Positions 39,088 through 48,447 of a stretch of DNA of 64,000 nucleotides are shown one piece after another. The notes beneath the pieces were generated by a model. The model ran no database searches. It saw only the letters and a list, made by a program, of their open reading frames with translations, and had not been told where the DNA came from. The translations under genes and the position numbers were made by a program. Source of the stretch: an uncultured Verrucomicrobiales bacterium (GTDB lineage Bacteria > Verrucomicrobiota > Verrucomicrobiia > Verrucomicrobiales > Akkermansiaceae); assembly GCA_937944055.1 (NCBI GenBank), contig CALDZJ010000013.1:39513-103512 (forward strand), given 5' to 3'. How positions within the stretch are numbered: the first letter of the stretch is position 1; each line of letters begins with the position of its first letter.

Positions 39088-39726
39088 ATGAAAACACCAT
39101 CTATCACTTCTCAATTAGCGATCGGCGCGGCTCTAGTGGGCGCGTGTGGATCCCTCAATGCCGCTAATCTCCTCATGAATAGCGATTTCGAAAACCCACT
39201 TTTCGCACCAGAAGTCGCTGGCGACGGAAATTGGTCAGCCTTCAGTGGCGGCCCAGCTTTCCCTGACGTCTCTACCGTCGCTCCGTTTGCCGGGGCTCAA
39301 CACCTCGCGGGAACGATCAACGGGTTAAATGACACCTTCAGCGGAATCCAACAAAACTTCCCAACGCTCGAAGGAGAAGAATACACCTTTAGCCTCTACG
39401 CACGCGGCGATGGCCCAGTAGATCTCGGCGTAGAATTCCGGATCGAGTGGCTCGATGCAACCGGAGCATTCGTCGGAGGGCAATTCGATAACAACGTCGC
39501 AATCCAAGACAGCCTCACCGATACCTATCAACTGTTTAGCCAAACTCGCACCGCCCCCGCCGGAACAGCCTCCGGACGCGTCGTGATCGCACTACAAACT
39601 TTCACCGGAGGAACTGACATCGGCACCGTCTTTATCGATAATGCTGAAGTCGAAGGGATCCCAGAGCCTTCCAGCCTACTCCTTTCAAGCATCGCGGCGC
39701 TTGGCCTCCTTCGCCGCCGTCGCTAA
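39088..39726 (+). CDS. PEP-CTERM sorting-domain protein with carbohydrate-binding-like domain
   Basis: Signal peptide; C-terminus IPEPSSLLLSSIAALGLLRRRR; ORF-track start 39043 is upstream of the likely ATG at 39088. Confidence 0.88.
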   Translation: MKTPSITSQLAIGAALVGACGSLNAANLLMNSDFENPLFAPEVAGDGNWSAFSGGPAFPDVSTVAPFAGAQHLAGTINGLNDTFSGIQQNFPTLEGEEYTFSLYARGDGPVDLGVEFRIEWLDATGAFVGGQFDNNVAIQDSLTDTYQLFSQTRTAPAGTASGRVVIALQTFTGGTDIGTVFIDNAEVEGIPEPSSLLLSSIAALGLLRRRR

Positions 39727-39748
39727 ACTCTCCAAAAGAGCCCTCAAG

Positions 39749-39783
39749 AACGACAACCTTCAAAAGGTTGTCGTTTTTTTTGT
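39749..39783 (+). terminator. Rho-independent terminator after the PEP-CTERM gene
   Basis: Perfect 12-bp stem AACGACAACCTT-CAA-AAGGTTGTCGTT followed by a T tract. Confidence 0.92.
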
Positions 39784-39878
39784 TATTTTTGGAAATCTGA
39801 GGTCGTAATAAGACACCTCAGCGAGGATTCTTCTACTTGCCGCTCCTCAAAATCCAGATCAACTTCCAACCCGCCACG

Positions 39879-40784
39879 ATGATTCACAAGCTCTACTCCC
39901 TTCTTTTTCTGGCCCTCGCCTTCCTCCCAGCGCAAGCCCTCACCTTCCAAGATGAAGACACCGTCATCTTACTGGGAAACACCATCATCGAACGAGCTCA
40001 GAACTCGGGCCACCTCGAAAGCTCGCTCACCCTCGCTTCAGGAAAATCAGACCTCAAGTTCCGTAACCTCGGTTGGAGCGGAGACACCGTTTTTGGCACC
40101 GCTCGGAGCTACTTCGGCCCACCACAGGAGGGATTTAACCGCCTCAGCGCTGACTTCACCGAGCTAAAACCAAACGTCGTAATCATCTGTTACGGCGCGG
40201 TAGCGGCCTTCGATGGCCAAGCTGGCCTCCAAGACTTCATCACCGGCTATGAGCGCCTGCTCAGCATGATCAAGACGAACGCTGCCCCGCGTGAAATCGT
40301 CATCGTCTCCCCTCCGCCCGCAGAAACCCTCCCCGCTCCCATGCCTGACATGAGCTCCCATAACAAAAGACTCGCCCTCTACTCCCAAGCCCTCTCCGAA
40401 ATGGCCAAAAAACACCAACTCCACTTCGCTGACCTCTTCACCGCGCTTCGTGACCAATCCGGCCTCACCAACAATGGCCTCCACTTCACCGAAAAAGGAT
40501 ACCAAATCGTCGCCCCAAAACTCACCCAGCTCCTCGGCCTCACTCCAGCCACAACCAAGCAAATACAGAGTGAACCAGCCGCACTCCTCCGCGAAAAAAT
40601 CATCAAGAAGAACAAGCTCTTCTTCTTCCGCTGGCGTCCCGCCAATGAGACATACCTCCGCCTCTTCCGCAAACACGAACAAGGAAACAACGTGAAAGAG
40701 CTTCCCATGTTCGACCCATTCATCGCCGACCGCGAAAAAGAAATCCAAGTTCTCAAGAAATCCGTCCTCGCCATCAAATCATGA
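39879..40784 (+). CDS. SGNH/GDSL hydrolase family protein, secreted
   Basis: DTVILLGNTIIERAQNSGHLE block I-like; LRDQSGLTNNGLHFTEKGYQIVAPKL block V; ATG at 39879. Confidence 0.8.
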   Translation: MIHKLYSLLFLALAFLPAQALTFQDEDTVILLGNTIIERAQNSGHLESSLTLASGKSDLKFRNLGWSGDTVFGTARSYFGPPQEGFNRLSADFTELKPNVVIICYGAVAAFDGQAGLQDFITGYERLLSMIKTNAAPREIVIVSPPPAETLPAPMPDMSSHNKRLALYSQALSEMAKKHQLHFADLFTALRDQSGLTNNGLHFTEKGYQIVAPKLTQLLGLTPATTKQIQSEPAALLREKIIKKNKLFFFRWRPANETYLRLFRKHEQGNNVKELPMFDPFIADREKEIQVLKKSVLAIKS

Positions 40785-43700
40785 TCACTCGCCTCCTTCT
40801 CCTCGCATCCCTCACCACTGCCACCGTTTCTGCCCAACGCGGCCTTAAGGACATCCCAGATCCTGATCCCGCAAAACAGATCGCGGCCTTTAACCTCCCG
40901 GAGGGGATGGAAATCCAGCTCGTCGCCTCCGATCCCATGATCGCGAAGCCCGTGCAAATGAACTTTGACGCTCAAGGCCGGCTCTGGCTCGTCTCCAGCG
41001 GCATGTACCCGCACATCGTCCCAGGCGCGGAAGAAAATGATAAAGTCCTCATCCTCGAGGACACCAATGGCGATGGCGTAGCCGATAAACGCACCGTCTT
41101 CGCAGACAATCTGCACATTCCCACCGCCGTCATGCCTGCCGATGGCGGAGCCTACGTCGCCAACTCTACCGAACTCCTCTTCCTCAAAGACACCGATGGT
41201 GATGGCAAGGCAGATCAGCGCGAAGTCATCCTCTCTGGCTTCGGAACCGAGGACACCCACCACCTCATCCACACCTTTAAACAAGGGCCTGATGGCATGC
41301 TGTATTTCCTTCAATCCATCTACATCCACAGCCACGTCGAGACACCCTACGGCGTCCGCCGACTCATGGGAGGCGGGATTTGGCACCTTCGCCCAGAAAC
41401 CGGCCAAGCCGAAATTCTCTCAAAAGGCCTCATCAACCCCTGGGGCTTCGTCTTTGATGATTATGGTCAAACCTTCGCCTCAGATGGAGCCGGCAGTGAA
41501 GGCATCAACTACATCTTCCCGCGCTCCGTCTTCCGCAGCTCCCCAGGGGCTCCACGGATCCTCGCCGGTTTGAACCCAGGACAACCAAAACTCTGCGGAC
41601 TGGAAATCCTCTCCGGCTCCCACATCCCAGAGTCACTCCGCGGCATCATGATCTCTCCTGACTTCCGCGGCCACCGCATTAACTCCTACCGCCTCTCACC
41701 AGATGGCAGCACCTATAACTCCACCCAAATTGACGACTTCCTCAGCTCAACACACCGCGCCTTCCGCCCAGTCGACGTCAAAATGGGCCCTGACGGCGCC
41801 ATCTACATCGCTGATTGGTATAACCCCATCATCCAGCACGGTGAAGTCGACTTCCGCGATGAACGCCGTGACCTCACCCGCGGACGCATCTGGCGCGTCA
41901 CCTTCAAAGATCGCCCCCTTGTAAAAAAACAAGATTTCTCCAAAGCCTCCACCGAAGAACTCATCACCGCACTCACCTCTGACGAGCGCTACTCCCGTGA
42001 CCTCGCCCGCCGTGAACTCCGCACTCGGAACAGCCCTGAGATCCTAGAAACGCTCAAAACCCAATCCTGGACAAATGACTTCGAGCAACTTCAAGCCCTC
42101 TGGACCTTCCAAGCCCTAAACCACACCCACGGCGAACTCATCAAAACCCTCGCCGCCTCCAAGGACTACCGCTACCGCGCCGCCGCCCTGCGAGTTCTCT
42201 ACCACCGCCAAAAAGACCTTCCAGACGCTCAACAGATCATCAGCAAAGCCATCGAAGACGAGCACCCACAAGTCCGCCTTTGGGCCATCAGCTGCCTTGC
42301 CCAAACTCCCGGACCAAACTCCGTCCCTACCGCCCTCAAGGCCCTCGACCACCCCGTAGACGAACCCATCGACTTCGCCCTCTGGTCCATCGTCCGCGAA
42401 CATGCCGCACACTGGGCCCCCCAATACGAAGCAGGCCACTCAGACCTCAGCCGTAACCTCCCCCACCTCATCTTCGCCATGAAAGCACTCGGCAAGCCCC
42501 TCACAATGGAGCCAGTCGTAGCCCGCCTTAATCAGCCCGGCCTCCCTCCTGAACAAAAATCAAAGGCCCTCGCCGCCATCGCTCAGATCGGATCCGCCAA
42601 CGACCTCACCCAACTTCTAAACCACCTTGAAGCAGGCCCCAGCGTCCTTGACCAACTCATCACCGCCAAGGAAATCCGAAAAATCCAACCCACCAGCGGC
42701 CTAGAAAAAATCATCCCTCTTCTCAACTCCGAAGACCCCACTCTTTTCACAAAAGCCGCCCGCCTTGCCGGACTCTGGAAACTCACTCCAGCTCGCGAAA
42801 AATTAATCGCAGCCTTCACCAACTCACCCGAGAAACGCAAAGCCGCCGCAAATGGCCTTCAACTCTTCAAAGGGCCAGAAACCATCGCCCTCTTCAAGAA
42901 ACTCATCAACGAGGCCACCGATGAAAGCACCCGGATCCCAGCCATCCAGTCCCTCGCCCAGCTCTCACCCGCCAGCGCCGCCAACTTCGCCGCCGACCTC
43001 CTCGCCAATGACGACGAAGGAAAAGACCCACACGGCCTCTACTCCCTCTTCCTAAAGAGCCCCGGCAGCGCCTCCGCGCTAGCCAAAGCTCTCGCCAACA
43101 AAACCCTCCCCTCTAAAATCGCAAGCCTCGGCATGCAGCGCGCCGGCACCTCTGGAAAACCACCAAAAGACCTCATCGAGGCCCTGCGGAAAGCCGGAAA
43201 CCTAAAACCCATGTCTCAAGCCCTCTCTGAAACAGAAATGGCCAAGCTCGTCGACCGCGTCAACACCGAAGGAAACGCACACCGTGGCGAAACCATCTAC
43301 CGCCGCACCAGCCTACAATGCATCGCCTGCCACGCCATCGGCGGAATTGGCAGCCCCATCGGGCCAGACCTCGTCAGCATCGGATCCAGCGCACCCGTCG
43401 ACTACCTCATCACCTCCCTGCTCGACCCGAACGACAAAATCAAAGAAGGCTACCACACCACCCTCGTCACCGAGACTAATGGCAACACCCACACCGGCGG
43501 ACTCGTCAGCGAAAGTGACAGTGAAGTCGTCCTGCGTGACTACCTCGGCAAGCTCAACCGCATCGCCCGCGCCGACGTAAAAGACATCATCATCAGCCCC
43601 GTCTCCATGATGCCCCCTGGCCTCACCGCCAGCCTCCGCGAAGACGAATTCATTGACCTCGTCCGCTTCCTCTCAGAACTCGGAAAAGAAGGTGACTTCA

Positions 43701-44125
43701 AAGTCTCACCAAAACCCCTCATCCGGGACTGGGTCGCCATGCAGCCAAACCCCAGAACAATCGACGAATTCGGCCACTACGGAGCCGCCGCCTTTGCTGA
43801 AAAATTCGAAGGCTACCAATGGCTCCCCTACGCCGGAAAAGTCAACGGAGAACTCCTCCCCGCCGAGCTTCCGAAAATTCAAGGACGCGGCAAAGACCAC
43901 TGGGCCGTCGCCCGCTTCGGCATCGATCAAAAAGGCCCTCTAAAGCTCAAAATTAACGAAAGCAAAGACATGCACCTCTTCGACGGTCAAAAAGAAATTA
44001 AGCTCCCCGCTCAAGGACCAGCCATCGTCGACATCAACGGAAACGCAGACCCACAAAATTTCACCCTCGCCGTGAAATCTACCCAAAGGACCGCACCCGT
44101 TCTCCTTGAGATCGTCCAACCCTAA
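40781..44125 (+). CDS. PVC-type heme-binding CxxCH protein (membrane-bound dehydrogenase domain + HEAT repeats + cytochrome c domain)
   Basis: FNLPEGMEIQLVASDPMIAKPVQMNFDAQGRLWL; CIACHAIGG heme motif; C-terminal SLLDPNDKIKEGYHTTLV. Confidence 0.93.
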   Translation: MITRLLLLASLTTATVSAQRGLKDIPDPDPAKQIAAFNLPEGMEIQLVASDPMIAKPVQMNFDAQGRLWLVSSGMYPHIVPGAEENDKVLILEDTNGDGVADKRTVFADNLHIPTAVMPADGGAYVANSTELLFLKDTDGDGKADQREVILSGFGTEDTHHLIHTFKQGPDGMLYFLQSIYIHSHVETPYGVRRLMGGGIWHLRPETGQAEILSKGLINPWGFVFDDYGQTFASDGAGSEGINYIFPRSVFRSSPGAPRILAGLNPGQPKLCGLEILSGSHIPESLRGIMISPDFRGHRINSYRLSPDGSTYNSTQIDDFLSSTHRAFRPVDVKMGPDGAIYIADWYNPIIQHGEVDFRDERRDLTRGRIWRVTFKDRPLVKKQDFSKASTEELITALTSDERYSRDLARRELRTRNSPEILETLKTQSWTNDFEQLQALWTFQALNHTHGELIKTLAASKDYRYRAAALRVLYHRQKDLPDAQQIISKAIEDEHPQVRLWAISCLAQTPGPNSVPTALKALDHPVDEPIDFALWSIVREHAAHWAPQYEAGHSDLSRNLPHLIFAMKALGKPLTMEPVVARLNQPGLPPEQKSKALAAIAQIGSANDLTQLLNHLEAGPSVLDQLITAKEIRKIQPTSGLEKIIPLLNSEDPTLFTKAARLAGLWKLTPAREKLIAAFTNSPEKRKAAANGLQLFKGPETIALFKKLINEATDESTRIPAIQSLAQLSPASAANFAADLLANDDEGKDPHGLYSLFLKSPGSASALAKALANKTLPSKIASLGMQRAGTSGKPPKDLIEALRKAGNLKPMSQALSETEMAKLVDRVNTEGNAHRGETIYRRTSLQCIACHAIGGIGSPIGPDLVSIGSSAPVDYLITSLLDPNDKIKEGYHTTLVTETNGNTHTGGLVSESDSEVVLRDYLGKLNRIARADVKDIIISPVSMMPPGLTASLREDEFIDLVRFLSELGKEGDFKVSPKPLIRDWVAMQPNPRTIDEFGHYGAAAFAEKFEGYQWLPYAGKVNGELLPAELPKIQGRGKDHWAVARFGIDQKGPLKLKINESKDMHLFDGQKEIKLPAQGPAIVDINGNADPQNFTLAVKSTQRTAPVLLEIVQP

Positions 44126-44247
44126 GGACACCCCCCCTCTCTAAACATCGCGCGCAGGGCCAGCCCCCTCCTGCCGCGCCTCTCTGCCTGCACCTTTCTT
44201 CTTAAATTTCCGCGTGCCATTCCACGCTCCTAGACTAATCTCGCCGC

Positions 44248-45486
44248 ATGAGCTCACAGGCACCGACCGTTCCACCCAGCGTCTCGTCAAATTCGCCAAA
44301 CGTTCCAGACTCCTCCGGCCACTTCGGTCAATTCGGCGGTTGCTTCGCCCCGGAAACCCTCATGACCCCGCTCGATGACCTCGTCACCGCATACGAGGCC
44401 GCCAAAGCAGACCCCACCTTCCAAGCCGAACTAGACGACCTCCTCCACAACTACTGCGGCCGCCCCACCCCACTCTACTTCGCCGAGCGCTGGACCGATA
44501 AACTCGGCGGCGCCAAAATCTACCTCAAGCGCGAAGACCTCCTCCACACCGGAGCGCACAAGATCAACAACGCCATCGGCCAGATCCTCCTCGCCAAACG
44601 CCTCGGCAAAAAACGCATCATTGCGGAAACCGGAGCTGGCCAACACGGCGTCGCCACCGCCACCGTCTGTGCCCGCTTTGGCATGGACTGCACCGTCTAC
44701 ATGGGCGAAGTCGACATGCAGCGCCAAGCCCTCAACGTCACCCGCATGCGCCTCATGGGGGCCAAAGTCGTCCCCGTCACCGCTGGCCAAGCCACCCTGA
44801 AAGAAGCCGTCAACGAATCAATGCGCGACTGGGTCGCCACCGTCGATGACACCCACTACATCCTCGGCTCCGCCCTCGGCCCCCACCCCTTCCCCATGAT
44901 GGTCCGTGACTTTCACCGCGTCATCGGCCTCGAAGCCCGCGAGCAAATCCTCACCAAAGAAGGCCGCCTCCCAGATCTCCTCGTCGCCTGCGTCGGCGGC
45001 GGCTCAAATGCCATGGGCCTTTTCCACCCCTTCGTCGATGATACCGACACCCGCCTCGTCGGCGTCGAAGCCGGAGGCGATGGCATCGTTCCCGAGCGCC
45101 ACGCCGCCCGCTTCCAAGGCGGAAAACTCGGCGTCCTCCAAGGCTCCAAAACCTGGCTCCTCGCAAACGACGACGGCCAGATCGAGCTCACCCACTCCGT
45201 CTCCGCTGGCCTCGACTACGCCGCCGTCGGACCCGAGCACGCCTACCTCCAAGACATCGGCCGCGCCGAATACACCTACGCCACGGACGACGAGGCCCTC
45301 GCCGCCTTCCGCGAACTTTCCTACACCGAAGGCATCATCCCCGCCCTCGAAAGCTCACACGCCATGGCCTACGTCTCCAAAGTCGCTGGCGACATGTCCA
45401 AAGACGACATCATCATCGCCAACCTCTCAGGCCGCGGCGACAAAGACGTCGAACAAGCCTCTAAGTTCCTCCTCGGCGAACTCTAG
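44248..45486 (+). CDS. trpB: Tryptophan synthase beta chain
   Basis: [61 protein letters not shown]. Confidence 0.97.
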   Translation: MSSQAPTVPPSVSSNSPNVPDSSGHFGQFGGCFAPETLMTPLDDLVTAYEAAKADPTFQAELDDLLHNYCGRPTPLYFAERWTDKLGGAKIYLKREDLLHTGAHKINNAIGQILLAKRLGKKRIIAETGAGQHGVATATVCARFGMDCTVYMGEVDMQRQALNVTRMRLMGAKVVPVTAGQATLKEAVNESMRDWVATVDDTHYILGSALGPHPFPMMVRDFHRVIGLEAREQILTKEGRLPDLLVACVGGGSNAMGLFHPFVDDTDTRLVGVEAGGDGIVPERHAARFQGGKLGVLQGSKTWLLANDDGQIELTHSVSAGLDYAAVGPEHAYLQDIGRAEYTYATDDEALAAFRELSYTEGIIPALESSHAMAYVSKVAGDMSKDDIIIANLSGRGDKDVEQASKFLLGEL

Positions 45487-45494
45487 CCCTCCCT

Positions 45495-45513
45495 CCAATC
45501 GGAATCCTTCTCC
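45495..45513. repeat. Left copy of 19-bp direct repeat CCAATCGGAATCCTTCTCC
   Basis: Identical to 47092-47110. Confidence 0.95.
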
Positions 45514-45847
45514 TCAGGCAAACTGGGGAAAGGGTCTAAACCCCTCGGTGCAGGCATGGGCATGGGTAAGGGCATCGAAGACGAAACAGCTGATTGTCCG
45601 CCCTTCATTTGCAATTAACCAAATGATCATTCATTAACAGCAATGAACCCTCGTCATTCACCCATCAACCATAACTGTCTCTGGCGTTAACCTTTTTAGC
45701 TTTCATCAACATCAAAGATCTTTGTGCATCATCAATGAACCTCAAACTCCCTTGTTATTAATAAACACCCGATTTCCCATCAACAAGCTCTCTTAAGCTC
45801 ACTCCATGAACAACAAACCTATTTAATGATCGAATATCACCTAAATA

Positions 45848-45876
45848 TTGACATCAAATCCCATTGAGATTATTCT
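45848..45876 (+). promoter_or_regulatory. Sigma70-like promoter for the Fic gene
   Basis: TTGACA (45848-45853), 17-nt spacer, TATTCT (45871-45876); ATG at 45888. Confidence 0.55.
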
Positions 45877-45887
45877 AAATCACCTCG

Positions 45888-47015
45888 ATGAAACTCGAAA
45901 CTAGCCAAGCTGTTCAATATCACACGGGAAAATTCCCCCCCCGCAACCTCGATTATTCCGCTTTTCTCCCCGATCTCCTCGAAGCGACAGATGCCTTGGC
46001 GCGCTACGACCAAATGCTCCAAGGGATGCACAACAGTGAAATCCTTCTCGCCCCTCTGCGAGGTCAAGAATCACTCGCCTCTTCCCGTATGGAAGGAACC
46101 TTCAGCACTCTTGAGGAAATCCTCCAACTCCAAGAAGAAAGCGAAGGAGAAGACCCAGAGAAAGTCGCCAAAGAATACCGCTCCGAAGCGGTCGAAACCT
46201 ACCTTTATGGCCGAGCTCTAAAAGAAGCTCACCAGCAACTTTCCGATGGATACCCCCTCTCCGAATCCCTCATCAAGCGCATGCATCAACTTCTTCTCTC
46301 CTTCGGAAGAGGAACGGGAAAATCACCTGGCGAATATAAGACCGAGCAAAACTACATTGGAGCCTCGGGCGGTTCGCTCGTCAGCTTCATTCCGGTCTCC
46401 CCAGAAGGACTCAGTTCAGGAATGGAAGATCTCTTGTCTTATCTCACAGATGATTCCGTCCCCCCCTTACTGAGAGTCGCGCTGGGTCACCTTGAGTTTG
46501 AAGCGCTTCACCCCTTTAAAGATGGCAACGGCCGCGTAGGACGCATCCTCATCACTCTCCTGCTTTGGCAACTCAACGTCATCTCAAAACCCCACTTTTA
46601 CATCAGTCGCTACTTTGAAGAACACAAAGCACGCTACATCAAAATGATGCGGAATGTGTCTGACTACGGCTCCTGGGATGATTGGATCAAATTCTTCCTC
46701 TCCGCCGTCACCGCTCAAGCTCGGCAAAACCTCGCCATCGCAACCTCTATTCAATCCCTCTACGAGGAAATGAAAATCCGCTTTTCCGATATCCTCGCCT
46801 CGCGTTACTCCACCCAAGCTCTCGACTACATCTTCACCAACCCCGTCTTTCGCAACAGCCGCTTCACCAACAACGCTGGAATTCCAAAACAAACCGCAGC
46901 CCGCTTCTCAAGAGTCTTACTCGAAAAACAACTTCTAGAAACCAAACGAGAACCCTCCGGCCGCCAATCCGCCATCCACGCCTTCGAGCCCCTACTGAGA
47001 CTAGTGAGAATCTAG
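45888..47015 (+). CDS. Fic family protein (putative AMPylase/NMPylase)
   Basis: Complete Fic motif HPFKDGNGRVGR; N-terminal region with GQESLASSRMEGTFSTLEEIL; C-terminal helical/HTH region. Confidence 0.93.
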   Translation: MKLETSQAVQYHTGKFPPRNLDYSAFLPDLLEATDALARYDQMLQGMHNSEILLAPLRGQESLASSRMEGTFSTLEEILQLQEESEGEDPEKVAKEYRSEAVETYLYGRALKEAHQQLSDGYPLSESLIKRMHQLLLSFGRGTGKSPGEYKTEQNYIGASGGSLVSFIPVSPEGLSSGMEDLLSYLTDDSVPPLLRVALGHLEFEALHPFKDGNGRVGRILITLLLWQLNVISKPHFYISRYFEEHKARYIKMMRNVSDYGSWDDWIKFFLSAVTAQARQNLAIATSIQSLYEEMKIRFSDILASRYSTQALDYIFTNPVFRNSRFTNNAGIPKQTAARFSRVLLEKQLLETKREPSGRQSAIHAFEPLLRLVRI

Positions 47016-47079
47016 AAAAAAAAGATGAAAGATGAGCTCCAAAACCTCCGCGAATTCATCCAAAAACATCGAAGCTGGC

Positions 47080-47316
47080 CTAATCCCTCCACCAATCGGA
47101 ATCCTTCTCCCAAGGCTCCCGCGTCTCAGCCTCCCCACCCGCGAGCTCCTCTTTCAGATCAGGCTCCTCCTTATCTTCCTTATCGTCCAAAAGCTCTTCC
47201 AGCTCATCCCTCTTCCCCGCATTCTTAAAAAGCGAATAAAAAATCGTCATCAAAGTCACTGCCGCGATCACCAAGATCACTAGCAAAGAAACCGCTAATG
47301 AATCCTCCGCCGACAC
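47080..47316 (-). CDS. Small single-TM acidic protein, hypothetical
   Basis: MSAEDSLAVSLLVILVIAAVTLMTIFYSLFKNAGKRDELEELLDDKEDKEEPDLKEEL; C-terminal EKDSDWWRD partly matched next to trpB. Confidence 0.55.
   Translation of the reverse strand: MSAEDSLAVSLLVILVIAAVTLMTIFYSLFKNAGKRDELEELLDDKEDKEEPDLKEELAGGEAETREPWEKDSDWWRD
47092..47110. repeat. Right copy of 19-bp direct repeat CCAATCGGAATCCTTCTCC
   Basis: Identical to 45495-45513. Confidence 0.95.
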
Positions 47317-47342
47317 ACCACCAAACTAGCACCCCCCTTCCC

Positions 47343-47370
47343 AATACCAAGTGGGAAATACCAAGTGGGA
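47343..47370. repeat. 2 x 14-bp exact tandem repeat AATACCAAGTGGGA
   Basis: Copies at 47343-47356 and 47357-47370. Confidence 0.95.
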
Positions 47371-47566
47371 AGATCCTCCCCCCCTCAATCTTCCGTGTCA
47401 TCCGTGGTTAAAAATCCCCACAAACAAGACTCCCCTCTTCTTTAGTCCCTCAAACTTTTTCGAAAAAATCTCACGATGGGTTGACAAGCCAACTCCTCCC
47501 GCTAGTCTCCGCTTCCCGCGCCACTAGATCGCGATTTTCCAAACACTTTACCTTTTTTATACGGCC

Positions 47567-47752
47567 ATGAAAATGACTTACCAGCCTTCCAAGCGCACCC
47601 GCAAGAAGCAACACGGTTTCCGTGCCCGCATGGCCACCAAGGCTGGCCGCGGCATCATCAAAAGCCGTCGCCGCAAGGGTCGTAAGCGCCTCCTTCCAAA
47701 AGGTGCCGAGATCCACTTCAAGCGCCACACGGTGCAAAACAACACCAAGTAA
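47567..47752 (+). CDS. rpmH: 50S ribosomal protein L34
   Basis: [40 protein letters not shown]. Confidence 0.96.
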   Translation: MKMTYQPSKRTRKKQHGFRARMATKAGRGIIKSRRRKGRKRLLPKGAEIHFKRHTVQNNTK

Positions 47753-47803
47753 GCTGGTGTCGCCTCAACGCGACCCGCTCTGCTTGCACTCTCTCACACG
47801 GTC

Positions 47804-48169
47804 ATGGACCTGACTCGTCAACGGCGCATGCGCCAATGGGGCGAATTTCAGGTCGTCCGTCAAAAAGGCCAATCCGCCGCCGGTCGCTACCTCGTGCTAG
47901 GATCCCTGCGCGATCCCTCCCTCTCAGACCGACGTTTTGGCCTCATCACCTCCAAAAAAGCCGGCAAAGCCGTCACCCGGAACCTCCTCCGCCGCCGCTT
48001 CCGCGAAATTATTCGTAAACACGGCGACAAGCTCCCCGAAAAACACATGGTCGTCACCATCGCGCGCTGGAGAGCTGCCCAAGCCACCTTCCAGCAACTG
48101 GAAGCTGACTGGATCAAGACCGCCAAAAGGCTCAAAATTTGGCAAGACCCCACCTCAGATCCCGCATGA
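47804..48169 (+). CDS. rnpA: Ribonuclease P protein component
   Basis: [30 protein letters not shown] (RNR motif region); position between rpmH and yidD. Confidence 0.92.
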   Translation: MDLTRQRRMRQWGEFQVVRQKGQSAAGRYLVLGSLRDPSLSDRRFGLITSKKAGKAVTRNLLRRRFREIIRKHGDKLPEKHMVVTIARWRAAQATFQQLEADWIKTAKRLKIWQDPTSDPA

Positions 48170-48438
48170 AATTCCTCATCCGCTTGATCATCCGAGGCTA
48201 CCAACTCCTCATTCGCCCCATCCTCCACGCCCTCGGCGGACCAAACTGCGGATGCCGCTACACCCCCTCCTGCTCTCACTACTTTCTCGAAGCGGTCGAC
48301 TCACACGGCTCCCTCAAAGGCACTTACCTCGGCATTCGCCGGATTTTACGCTGTCATCCCTGGGGTGACTGCGGTTATGACCCCGTCCCATCAAGCGAGG
48401 AGCCAAATTCCTCATCTCAAAATTCTCCCACTCACTAA
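48166..48438 (+). CDS. yidD: Membrane protein insertion efficiency factor
   Basis: [68 protein letters not shown] at 48166. Confidence 0.95.
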   Translation: MKFLIRLIIRGYQLLIRPILHALGGPNCGCRYTPSCSHYFLEAVDSHGSLKGTYLGIRRILRCHPWGDCGYDPVPSSEEPNSSSQNSPTH

Positions 48439-48447
48439 ATACTGATC

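Noticed and set aside
40379-41407. 342-aa minus-strand ORF spanning the GDSL hydrolase and PVC cytochrome genes
   Set aside because: Covers the junction of two strongly supported plus-strand genes; composition typical of a shadow ORF.
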